Assembly: GCA_030638765.1 (NCBI GenBank)
Contig: DAOWDZ010000058.1
Coordinates: forward strand, 1-6,330
Reading direction: 5' to 3'
Length of the DNA: 6,330 nucleotides
Origin: Desulfocapsa sp.
Lineage (GTDB): Bacteria; Desulfobacterota; Desulfobulbia; Desulfobulbales; Desulfocapsaceae
Positions 1 to 6,014 of the stretch are shown here, one piece after another (position 1 is the first letter of the stretch; each line of letters opens with the position of its first letter). The position numbers and the translations under genes were made by a program. The notes beneath the pieces were generated by a model. The model saw only the letters and a program-made list of their open reading frames with translations. It did no database searches and was not told the origin of the DNA.

Positions 1-122
1 AATTTGGAACCAGTTTCCTTTTTTCCACTCATGATCCCAAGGTAGTGAACAATGCGGAAACAATTTTTACTCTTGAGGATGGTAAATTGATAGAAAGCGA
101 AGGAGGAGTGCCCAATGCTTAA
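1..122 (+). CDS. ABC transporter ATP-binding protein, C-terminal end (LolD/MacB-like), partial
   Basis: This is the last 39 codons of a gene that begins before the window; the reading frame starts at base 3 and ends at the TAA at 120-122. The translation contains FLFSTHDP, the H-loop (switch histidine) region of ABC ATPases in the form typical of the LolD/MacB family. It is followed by the usual closing pattern of this family, an acidic residue and a DGK turn (TIFTLEDGKLIES). Walker A, Walker B and the signature motif lie outside the window. The protein would sit on the cytoplasmic face and drive the permease encoded immediately downstream. The two genes overlap by 8 bases (ATGCTTAA), which suggests translational coupling and equal synthesis of the complex partners. 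The family call is firm; the exact substrate class is inference. Confidence 0.88.
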   Translation, partial: FGTSFLFSTHDPKVVNNAETIFTLEDGKLIESEGGVPNA

Positions 123-1359
123 TATATTCAAACTCGCCCTGCGCAATCTCAGGCGTTATATGCGACGCACAATGCTTACGTCCACTCTTATCACACTTGG
201 TGTAGTTGCTGTATTGCTCTTTATGTCAATTGCCGGTTCTTTTAAAAGTATGATGATCGGCCAGATTACTGATTCCATGATCGGGCACTTACAGGTTCAC
301 CGTAAGGGGTATATGGCTTCCATTGATAGCTTGCCGCTTGATAAGAACATGAATGGAAAGCAGATGGGTGTCGTTAAGAAAAATCTGGATGAAAATCCAA
401 ATGTTGAAGCATACTCCATGCGCATCAAAATAGGTGCCATGTTTAGTAATTACACTGAAACTACTAATATCCGCCTTAATGCAGTCAATCCTGAACAGGA
501 ACTCAAGACAGTTCCCATGCTTTTGAAACGTATTATCAAGGGCAAGAAAGAAGGACTTATCGCCAGAGGTGAAATTCTTGTTCCTGAACTGATTGCCAAG
601 GGTATGAAGGTGAAGATTGGGGATTCCATCGTACTTGTGGCAACTAATAAAGATGGTTCTGTGAATGGCCAGCCCTTTACTGTTCGAGGGATACTTGAAG
701 GTATTTCAGGACCTGGTGGACGTGATGGTGTTGTTCATATTGAGGATGCCAGAAGCCTTCTGCGTATGGAAGACAAAGAGGTTAGTGAGATTGCCATTCG
801 TCTAAAAGATATTGCCACTCTGGAATCTGACTATGAAGGCCTGAAGGGAATTCTTGGGGAAATGAAAAACAAGAAGGATCAACCGATTTTTGATGTGCAC
901 ACCTGGGAGACACTTTCTCCGTTTTTCAATATTGCCCGTATGATCGATCTGATGACCCTGTTTATTAAGATCATGCTGGTTGCAATTGTCCTGGTGAGTA
1001 TCATGAACGTGATGATCATGGCAGTATATGAGCGTATTAATGAGATTGGTACAATTGCAGCAATTGGTACTGCTCCCAATAAAATTCTGTCCCTGTTTAT
1101 CATGGAGGGTTTTCTGCTGGGAATGCTTGGAACAATGATTGGTGTTGTTATCAGTCTGGCCTCAATTTATGCCATGAATGTCTCTCAGATCAGTTTTGAC
1201 TTTGGACGGCAGAAAGGTCTTCTTCTATCTCCAACCATCGATAGTATTGATGTGATCACTGTTTCGGTCATTGTTGTCGGGATTTCAGTACTCGCCAGTC
1301 TGCAGCCTGCATGGAAAGCAGCGAGAATGGATCCAATAACAGCTCTACGCCATGTTTAA
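115..1359 (+). CDS. ABC transporter permease, FtsX/LolCE/MacB type
   Basis: The 414-residue inner-membrane protein has the topology of LolC/LolE and MacB-like permeases. It opens with the family's LALRNLRRYMRRTMLT-type motif and a first membrane segment at about residues 21-43. A periplasmic domain of about 230 residues (roughly 44-276) follows, then three membrane segments at about 278-304, 330-352 and 381-401. The cytoplasmic loop after the second segment reads YERINEIGTIAAIG, the FtsX-domain signature that contacts the ATPase. The C-terminus PAWKAARMDPITALRHV is also characteristic. The start at 115 has an excellent AGGAGG (101-106) 8 bases upstream and overlaps the ATPase stop. Unlike transporters that extrude a soluble compound, this permease is followed by a LolA-like protein and a beta-barrel. 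I therefore infer movement of a lipoprotein or lipid-like substrate toward the outer membrane. MacB-like efflux is the alternative, but no HlyD-type adaptor is seen. Confidence 0.9.
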   Translation: MLNIFKLALRNLRRYMRRTMLTSTLITLGVVAVLLFMSIAGSFKSMMIGQITDSMIGHLQVHRKGYMASIDSLPLDKNMNGKQMGVVKKNLDENPNVEAYSMRIKIGAMFSNYTETTNIRLNAVNPEQELKTVPMLLKRIIKGKKEGLIARGEILVPELIAKGMKVKIGDSIVLVATNKDGSVNGQPFTVRGILEGISGPGGRDGVVHIEDARSLLRMEDKEVSEIAIRLKDIATLESDYEGLKGILGEMKNKKDQPIFDVHTWETLSPFFNIARMIDLMTLFIKIMLVAIVLVSIMNVMIMAVYERINEIGTIAAIGTAPNKILSLFIMEGFLLGMLGTMIGVVISLASIYAMNVSQISFDFGRQKGLLLSPTIDSIDVITVSVIVVGISVLASLQPAWKAARMDPITALRHV

Positions 1360-1506
1360 TGGAATCGAAAAAACTCTTCATCTGCTTCGTTGCTGTAAGT
1401 TTTCTGTCATTACGACGTACTCCAGTACGAAGAAATAATAGAAAATTTACGCGCCTCGCATATGAAGCTTTTTACGATTCCATCTGACAAATCATTATGT
1501 TTAATG
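1352..1506. repeat. 10-base direct repeat flanking the palindromic element
   Basis: ATGTTTAATG occurs perfectly at 1352-1361, across the permease stop codon, and again at 1497-1506, just before the ribosome binding site of the next gene. The two copies bracket the palindrome, with 13 unmatched bases between its right end and the right copy. This could be a target-site duplication from insertion of the element, or a chance match in A+T-rich DNA. Confidence 0.4.
1359..1483. repeat. Long imperfect palindromic element between permease and LolA-like gene
   Basis: ATGGAATCG at 1359-1367 is mirrored by CGATTCCAT at 1475-1483, and similarity between the arms continues almost to the centre. From the outside in, each arm reads ATGGAATCG, five or six A, TTCAT, one variable base, TGC, a less conserved patch, GTAA, one variable base, TTTTCT and CGTACT. 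The centre is a perfect CGTACT-CC-AGTACG (1416-1429). The whole could fold into one long hairpin or cruciform of about 60 bases per arm with a few bulges. It begins on the last base of the permease stop codon and fills most of the only gap in an otherwise tight operon. No protein can be read from it. It is not followed by a T-run, so it is not a classic intrinsic terminator. A REP/MITE-like mobile palindrome or an mRNA-stabilising hairpin is the likely identity. Confidence 0.8.
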
Positions 1507-1531
1507 AGTAGTAAATAAAAGGATAATAATT

Positions 1532-2275
1532 ATGCACAGTATAAAAAAAATAACATGTTCATTTTTGATGCTGCTTCTGCTTTCAGGAACAGCTTTTGCA
1601 CTTGATGGCAATGAAATCCTCCGTCAGGTGGATGGCAATATGCAACCTCAGTCCTATGAGATGTATAGAAAGCTGATCAATGTTGAACCTGATGGTAAGA
1701 AGAAAGAGTTCGTTTTGTATACCGTGAAAACTGGTCAGGACAAGATGGTTGCCTTATTTACTTATCATGAGAGAGAAAAGGGAAGGGCGACGTTACTCCT
1801 TTGTGATAAGATGTGGCTCTACATTCCAAATGTGGGTAAACCGCTGCGTATTACCAGTCTTCAGTCTGTGATCGGTGGTATTTTTAATAATTCTGATATT
1901 CTTCGTCTTGATTATGGTGTTGAGTATAATGCAGAAGGAATTACAGAACAGGAGAAAACTTACACGCTTGATTTGAAGGCAAAAACACCATCTGTTGCCT
2001 ATGATCATCTGGTCATGTCAGTTGATAAGGAAACTCTGCTGCCAATGAACATCGAATGTTATGCCGCGAGTGGAATGCTTATTAAGACGCTACGATATTC
2101 TAAAATACAGGATTATGGCGATGGTATTGTTCGGCCATCTGTTCTTGAGACGGACAGCCCGCTGCATAAAGGATATCGTTCTGTGATGCTTTTTGCAAAA
2201 GTTGAAAAAAGAGAGTTTGCTGAAGAAGTTTTTACTCTGAATTACATGTCTAAAATTAATGAATTGCGAAAGTAA
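1532..2275 (+). CDS. LolA-like outer membrane lipoprotein-sorting protein, secreted
   Basis: This 247-residue protein has a clear Sec signal peptide: basic MHSIKK, a leucine-rich core and a probable cut after AFA at residue 23. The mature part resembles the LolA-like 'outer membrane lipoprotein-sorting protein' family. It starts with a short helix (NEILRQVDGNMQP), then a run of beta-strands with the family's DKMWLYIPNVGKPLRITSLQ region near residues 90-110, followed by IGGIFNNSDILRLDY. Family members form an open half-barrel with a greasy cavity for lipid moieties and act in the periplasm. They are often encoded beside MMPL or FtsX-type transporters, as here. A GGA at 1521-1523 lies 8 bases before the ATG, and the upstream palindrome leaves no obvious own promoter, so the gene is probably read from the operon. 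The actual cargo is unknown. It is not canonical LolA, which is shorter and encoded elsewhere. Confidence 0.82.
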   Translation: MHSIKKITCSFLMLLLLSGTAFALDGNEILRQVDGNMQPQSYEMYRKLINVEPDGKKKEFVLYTVKTGQDKMVALFTYHEREKGRATLLLCDKMWLYIPNVGKPLRITSLQSVIGGIFNNSDILRLDYGVEYNAEGITEQEKTYTLDLKAKTPSVAYDHLVMSVDKETLLPMNIECYAASGMLIKTLRYSKIQDYGDGIVRPSVLETDSPLHKGYRSVMLFAKVEKREFAEEVFTLNYMSKINELRK

Positions 2276-2276
2276 A

Positions 2277-3596
2277 ATGGACCCTCTTTTCAGGAGATGG
2301 CCAATTGTTCTCTCTGCTTCTTTGTTTGTATGCAGTGTTGTTCTGGTACCTTCTTTTTTGTATGCGGTGGATGAATTCTCCTTCGATCTTGATGAGATAG
2401 AGAAAAGCCCCTACAAAGTTGGGGGGTATCTTGAACTGCGTGGCGAACACATGGATATCAATCAGGGGGCGATATTTACAAATTTAAACCTTGAAGATCC
2501 GGATCTGTCCACCATGGATCTTCTTTACGGAAGTGTACAGGTTGATGCCAGCTATGAGTATGGTATAAGCACTTTTTTTCTGCAGCTCAAAGCTTCAGGT
2601 CAGCAAGATACCATTGGCTGGAGAGATCTGACTCTTGTAAATACCGCATATGCATCTTTGCAGCCCGCTCCCACAGCCACTTTTTCACTTGGTAAAAAAT
2701 CCTACAAATGGGGGAAGGGGTATGCCTGGAATCCGGTTGGGTTTGTTAATCGTCGTAAAGATCCCAATAATCCTGAAGATGCTCTTGAAGGATATATAAC
2801 CTTTGAAGGTGATTTTATTAAAAGCTTTCAGGGTGCTTTGCAAACCGCAGCCATTACTGTGGCTGTATTGCCGGTATGGGAAGATGTTAACGATGATTTC
2901 GGTGAAGAGGATAACGTCAATCTCGCAGCTAAGCTGTACCTTTTATATCGGGATATCGATATAGATTTTGTGTTTTTAGCAGGTGATAGTCGGTCGGATC
3001 GTTTTGGTGTGGATTTCTCTACAAATCTTGCCACAAATTTTGAAATTCATGGTGAGTTTTCCTATACTCCTGAGCATAAGAAGCTAATACTTGAAACTGA
3101 TAACTCATCTTCATATGAAGAAAATAAGGTTTTTTCAAGTTTACTGGGAATTCGTTATCTATCCGAAACAGACGTCACATCCATTGTTGAGTATTATTAC
3201 AATGGTGGTGGATATAGTGATGATGAGATGGTGGATTTCTATCAACTGGCGGAAGATGGTCTGGCAGAGAGTGATGGAGCAAGTTCCTTACTCTTGGATA
3301 GGGCTAGAGAAGTTAGCTTGAGGGGATATGGCCAACCACAACCCGGGCGTCATTATATGTATGCCAGGATTACCCAGAAGGAACCCTTTGATATCCTATA
3401 TTTTACTCCCGGTATAACTGCAATTGTTAATCTTGAAGACCAGAGTTATACGTTAACCCCGGAAGCTATGTATACGGGGATAACGAATTGGGAATTTCGT
3501 TTGAAGTTTTCAGTGATTGGTGGTGAAAAACATACAGAGTATGGAGAAAAGGTTAATTCAAATAAAGTTGAATTGAGGGCGCGTTACTTCTTTTAA
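2277..3596 (+). CDS. Putative outer-membrane beta-barrel protein of the transport operon
   Basis: The reading frame is open from an ATG at 2259 (445 residues). I prefer the ATG at 2277 (439 residues) because it lies one base after the upstream stop and gives a cleaner signal peptide: a basic start MDPLFRRW, a hydrophobic core and a probable cut after FLYA near residue 30. Neither start has a strong Shine-Dalgarno, so coupling to the preceding gene is likely. The mature protein has many alternating polar and aromatic strands, acidic loops and a final RARYFF, the C-terminal aromatic signal used for outer-membrane assembly. A conspicuous GKKSYKWGKGYAWNP with a following RRKDPNNPED (from about residue 139) resembles the strand-turn motif seen in some uncharacterised deltaproteobacterial barrels. 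It is probably the outer-membrane partner of the ABC-LolA module. I do not recognise a named family, and function is inferred from location only. Confidence 0.75.
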   Translation: MDPLFRRWPIVLSASLFVCSVVLVPSFLYAVDEFSFDLDEIEKSPYKVGGYLELRGEHMDINQGAIFTNLNLEDPDLSTMDLLYGSVQVDASYEYGISTFFLQLKASGQQDTIGWRDLTLVNTAYASLQPAPTATFSLGKKSYKWGKGYAWNPVGFVNRRKDPNNPEDALEGYITFEGDFIKSFQGALQTAAITVAVLPVWEDVNDDFGEEDNVNLAAKLYLLYRDIDIDFVFLAGDSRSDRFGVDFSTNLATNFEIHGEFSYTPEHKKLILETDNSSSYEENKVFSSLLGIRYLSETDVTSIVEYYYNGGGYSDDEMVDFYQLAEDGLAESDGASSLLLDRAREVSLRGYGQPQPGRHYMYARITQKEPFDILYFTPGITAIVNLEDQSYTLTPEAMYTGITNWEFRLKFSVIGGEKHTEYGEKVNSNKVELRARYFF

Positions 3597-3911
3597 CTGC
3601 AGGTGTCATATCTGGCTTGAGGCTTTGCAAAATTAGGTTTTATTGAGTCAGACAGATAATCAGCAATAATGTAATAGACGCAGCTTTTCTTAAATGATCA
3701 GCCAGTTATCACTGGATTTCTTCGGATATGTCCTTCCATCTTCTGTACTATACTAACTCTTTCTGGTGTGATAAAATAAGTGAAACATTATTTTGAGGAA
3801 GTCGATAACTTTAACCTTTTGTTACTCTTGAAAAAAACCTACTGCATGCCAGAGATACAACATTTCATCTAAGTATTATTGTTCTTGAAAAAGTATAGGA
3901 TACAACCTGTT
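3597..3911. other. Non-coding stretch after the transport operon
   Basis: No open frame with a convincing start or recognisable protein is seen on either strand; the longest minus-strand frames are only about a dozen codons. A weak CCAG/CTGG stem lies near 3712-3725, but there is no strong terminator behind the barrel gene. Two related tracts, each CTTGAAAAA followed by GATACAAC, occur near 3828-3862 and 3892-3906, with the middle portions differing. They may be chance or remnants of a small duplication. Confidence 0.5.
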
Positions 3912-3995
3912 ATGAGAAAAGCATTCTACCTGTTGGTACTGTTATTGACTATTTTTGCTTCAAGTAGTCAGGCAAAAGATGATCAGGGACAGTGA
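3912..3995 (+). CDS. Orphan signal-peptide mini-ORF, 27 residues; possible gene remnant
   Basis: ATG at 3912 opens a 27-codon frame ending in TGA at 3993-3995. The product has the form of a complete Sec signal peptide: basic MRKAFY, a leucine/isoleucine core and a cut predicted after SSSQA. Only six mature residues (KDDQGQ) follow. An AGGA at 3897-3900 is 11 bases upstream, a weak ribosome site. Such a piece can be the surviving 5' end of a decayed secreted-protein gene, a genuine small exported peptide, or a leader ORF for the MORN-protein gene 68 bases further on. The bases after the stop contain further stops in all three frames before the MORN gene, so no simple frameshift restores a longer protein. 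I lean toward a remnant, without certainty. Confidence 0.35.
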   Translation: MRKAFYLLVLLLTIFASSSQAKDDQGQ

Positions 3996-4029
3996 TTGAT
4001 TCTCAACAATTAGACAATTAATAATTGTT
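3996..4029 (+). promoter_or_regulatory. Possible promoter with overlapping inverted repeat before the MORN gene
   Basis: TTGATT (3996-4001) and AATAAT (4020-4025) are separated by 18 bases and resemble -35 and -10 boxes of the main sigma factor. An inverted repeat AACAATTA / TAATTGTT (4005-4012 and 4022-4029) overlaps the -10, with a nested ACAATT-AAT-AATTGT. This is the layout expected for an operator. The DNA is A+T-rich, so chance occurrence is a real possibility. It would give a leader of about 30 bases before the MORN-protein ATG. Confidence 0.3.
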
Positions 4030-4063
4030 AAGACGGAGTGATCTAAAGTGAAGGAGAAATGAA

Positions 4064-5167
4064 ATGAAAAAAATAAAACTTCTACCTGTTATTGGAATAT
4101 TTATTCTTATTCCTTCGATTACCTTTGGTGAATGTGCAAGTGGTGATTGTGTTAATGGATATGGAACAGACAACTTATCTAAGGGGAGAAAGTATGTAGG
4201 ACAGTTTGAAAATGGGAAAAGAAATGGCGAAGGAACATATACTTTTCCCAATGGAAAAAAATATACTGGACAATGGAAGAACAATAAACCTCACGGTCAA
4301 GGAACAGAAATTCTTTCTGATGGTAGTAAGTATGTAGGTCAATGGAAGAATGGGAAAGTTAACGGTAAAGGGACTTACTCATACCCTGATGGGTCAACGT
4401 ATGCCGGACAGTTTTTAAATGGTAACAGAACCGGAGAAGGAACAATAGTATTTCCCGATGGTGTCAAATATATAGCGCACTGGAAAGATGATACAAGACA
4501 CGGTACCCAGAAAGCATACTACCAATCAGGTGAGCTGGAGGTTGAGTCCCAGTTTATTAATGGTGCTAAAAATGGGATAGAAAAGAGATATTATAAATCA
4601 GGGAAATTAATGTTTGAATATCAATATAAGGATGGAAAGCAAAATGGAACGGTCAAAGGATTTTATGAGTCAGGGACGTTGAAACTTGTAAATCATTTTA
4701 AAGCTGGAAAGAAAAATGGAGTTTTACAGAAATACCGTAAGTCTGGGCTGTTGAAGTCGGAAATCCCTTTTAAAAATGGAAAAACAGACGGAATTAGAAA
4801 AGATTATTTCAAGTCAGGTGAATTAAGTACGGAATACTCATACAAAAATGGAAAACTTCAAGGAACCACCAAATTATACTACAAAACAGGAAGGCTAGAG
4901 TTAGAAACTCCATTCAAAGATGAAAAGAAAGATGGCATCGCCAAGTTATACTATGAAACAGGAAAATTAGAGATTTTAACAACTTACCTGAATGGAAAGC
5001 AAAATGGCGTTCAAGAATTTTATTCTGAAGGCGGTGAAATAATCAAAGAAATATTTTATAAAGATTCGGCAGCTATTTCTGGTTCAATGTATTCCGTCGA
5101 TGGAAAAAAAATAAAGATGAGTGATAAGCAACTTCACACCAACAAACTCATAGAAAAACTACCATAG
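4064..5167 (+). CDS. Secreted MORN / MORN_2 repeat protein
   Basis: This 367-residue protein begins with a signal peptide (MKKIKLLPVIGIFILIPSITFG, cut near residue 22) and a short segment with Cys24 and Cys29. Five MORN units of 23 residues follow (about 41-155), of the type GKKYTGQWKNNKPHGQGT. The chain then switches without a break to eight units of exactly 24 residues (152-343) of the MORN_2 type, Y-Y-x-S-G-x-L...F-x-N-G-x-x-N-G. It ends in a 24-residue tail starting a ninth degenerate unit. MORN repeats form elongated beta-hairpin sheets used for protein or lipid contact. MORN_2 repeats are frequent in secreted bacterial proteins of unknown role. No catalytic domain is attached and no lipobox is seen, since Glu precedes Cys24. 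The start is fixed by an in-frame TGA at 4049-4051 and AAGGAG at 4051-4056. The gene looks more A- and lysine-rich than the upstream operon. Periplasmic or extracellular location is inferred. Confidence 0.85.
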   Translation: MKKIKLLPVIGIFILIPSITFGECASGDCVNGYGTDNLSKGRKYVGQFENGKRNGEGTYTFPNGKKYTGQWKNNKPHGQGTEILSDGSKYVGQWKNGKVNGKGTYSYPDGSTYAGQFLNGNRTGEGTIVFPDGVKYIAHWKDDTRHGTQKAYYQSGELEVESQFINGAKNGIEKRYYKSGKLMFEYQYKDGKQNGTVKGFYESGTLKLVNHFKAGKKNGVLQKYRKSGLLKSEIPFKNGKTDGIRKDYFKSGELSTEYSYKNGKLQGTTKLYYKTGRLELETPFKDEKKDGIAKLYYETGKLEILTTYLNGKQNGVQEFYSEGGEIIKEIFYKDSAAISGSMYSVDGKKIKMSDKQLHTNKLIEKLP

Positions 5168-5276
5168 CAAATAATATGGGACATACGGTGATCTTGGTGT
5201 GAATAATCAATAGGATACTTCTAAGTATATCAAAAAATTCTCCATCTTTAGACAGCAACGCACGTATTGTTTGTTA

Positions 5277-5304
5277 ACCCTCTATCTTGGCCAAGGCTGA
5301 GGGT
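5277..5304. terminator. Possible terminator between convergent MORN and cupin genes
   Basis: ACCCTC (5277-5282) pairs with GAGGGT (5299-5304) and encloses the palindrome CTTGGCCAAG, giving a compact hairpin. It lies between two genes that point at each other. The tail is GTATTTAT rather than a clean T-run on the plus strand, and there is no T-run on the minus strand. Rho-independent activity is therefore doubtful. Confidence 0.3.
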
Positions 5305-5415
5305 GTATTTATAAATCGGAACAGTCGGCTTAAAATACTGTGTGTGGGTATCCAGAATTCCAGTAAAAATGGACTATGCTGATTTGCAACTGGTCACAGA
5401 TCATTTCACAGCTGA

Positions 5416-5775
5416 CTAAATTTTTTCCAGTTTACCAAGAGTTTTGTGAGACTCTGTGTCTCCTGTATTTACAGTGCCTTTTGGCTCAAACATGAGCACA
5501 TGGACTTCTTCTTCTGCAACGGGCATATGCTCGATCCCTTTAGGAATAATTATAAATTCTCCTTCCTCAAGAATTATATCTTTGTCTCGTAATTTTATGG
5601 TTAAAGAACCTTTGATGACTGAAAAGAGTTCATCTTCATTTTTGTGCTGATGCCATACGAATTCACCTTTAAGTTTTGCTATTTTGACATATTGATCATT
5701 GAGTTCTCCAAGGATCTTTGGTTCCCAATGGTTTGTGAAGAGAGAAAACTTTTCAGCTAAGTTTATTTTCTGCAT
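5416..5775 (-). CDS. Small single-domain cupin protein
   Basis: This is a 119-residue cytosolic cupin read on the minus strand. Both conserved cupin motifs are visible. Motif 1 is GEFVWHQHKNEDELFSVIKG at residues 37-56, with His42, His44 and Glu49. Motif 2 is GEFIIIPKGIEHMPV from residue 72, with His83. All four expected metal ligands are thus present. The N-terminus (MQKINLAEKFSLF...HWEPKILGELNDQYVKIAKLKGEF) matches the widespread stand-alone cupins often labelled mannose-6-phosphate isomerase-like. No substrate is known for them, and the label should not be read as an isomerase activity. The frame is open nine codons further to 5802, but I place the start at 5775, where AAGGAGT sits at proper spacing. 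It appears to be a single-gene unit, convergent with the MORN gene and with its own upstream region. Confidence 0.88.
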   Translation of the reverse strand: MQKINLAEKFSLFTNHWEPKILGELNDQYVKIAKLKGEFVWHQHKNEDELFSVIKGSLTIKLRDKDIILEEGEFIIIPKGIEHMPVAEEEVHVLMFEPKGTVNTGDTESHKTLGKLEKI

Positions 5776-5781
5776 TGAATA

Positions 5782-5788
5782 ACTCCTT
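5782..5788 (-). promoter_or_regulatory. Ribosome binding site that decides the cupin start
   Basis: On the minus strand AAGGAGT lies here, with 7 bases between its AGGAG core and the ATG at 5775-5773. The alternative upstream in-frame start at 5802 has no comparable site, and its nine extra residues would be translated across this Shine-Dalgarno. The shorter protein is therefore favoured. Confidence 0.8.
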
Positions 5789-5810
5789 TTCGTGCGAACC
5801 AAAACTTTTT

Positions 5811-5838
5811 GATCTCCTTATATATAGGAGAGGAGATC
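5811..5838. promoter_or_regulatory. TATATA-centred palindrome upstream of the cupin gene
   Basis: TCTCCT (5813-5818) and AGGAGA (5826-5831) are perfect inverted arms around TATATAT. A second, offset pair, GATCTCC (5811-5817) with GGAGATC (5832-5838), frames the same core. The site is about 36-63 bases upstream of the cupin ATG, where an operator or -10 region would be expected, and TATAAG on the minus strand is a possible -10. No clear -35 is found, and the regulator is unknown. Confidence 0.4.
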
Positions 5839-6014
5839 GTATCATTTTTAATTACCCTTTTATTTGCTCCCAGGCAAGATTTAGGGAAATTAATGTTCAG
5901 CAATTTTAATCTAGTCTATTGTTCAAAGACAGAACGAGTGATTTTGAGGTTTTCTATCATCTTAATCTGCAAGCGAGGCATGGGCGAGGACGTTTAACGA
6001 AAAAATTCCTAAAT
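5839..6014. other. Non-coding stretch, no gene seen
   Basis: A 62-codon plus-strand frame crossing here (5809-5997) starts with TTG, has no ribosome site and gives no recognisable protein, so I do not call it. The stretch contains a small GTTC/GAAC stem near 5930 and the hexamer GCGAGG twice within 20 bases (about 5973-5989). I see no RNA gene signature. Confidence 0.45.

Noticed and set aside
879..1103. Minus-strand frame inside the permease gene
   Set aside because: It is a shadow of a well-supported coding gene, with no ribosome site or recognisable product.
1361..1483. Intrinsic terminator after the permease
   Set aside because: The hairpin is much longer than a terminator stem and has no T-run after it, and the downstream LolA-like gene appears to belong to the same operon.
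3613..3628. Sigma-54-like TGGC...TTGC pair after the barrel gene
   Set aside because: GG and GC are 11 bases apart instead of the strictly required 10, and no gene starts within a normal distance downstream.
4018..4284. Minus-strand frame opposite the MORN gene start
   Set aside because: Its phenylalanine- and proline-rich translation is simply the reverse of the lysine- and glycine-rich MORN repeats.
5369..5419. 16-residue frame MDYADLQLVTDHFTAD before the cupin end
   Set aside because: It is too short, has no ribosome binding site, and overlaps the cupin stop region without any supporting context.
5809..5997. Plus-strand frame of 62 codons
   Set aside because: It has a TTG start, no Shine-Dalgarno, no recognisable domain, and begins inside the cupin upstream palindrome.
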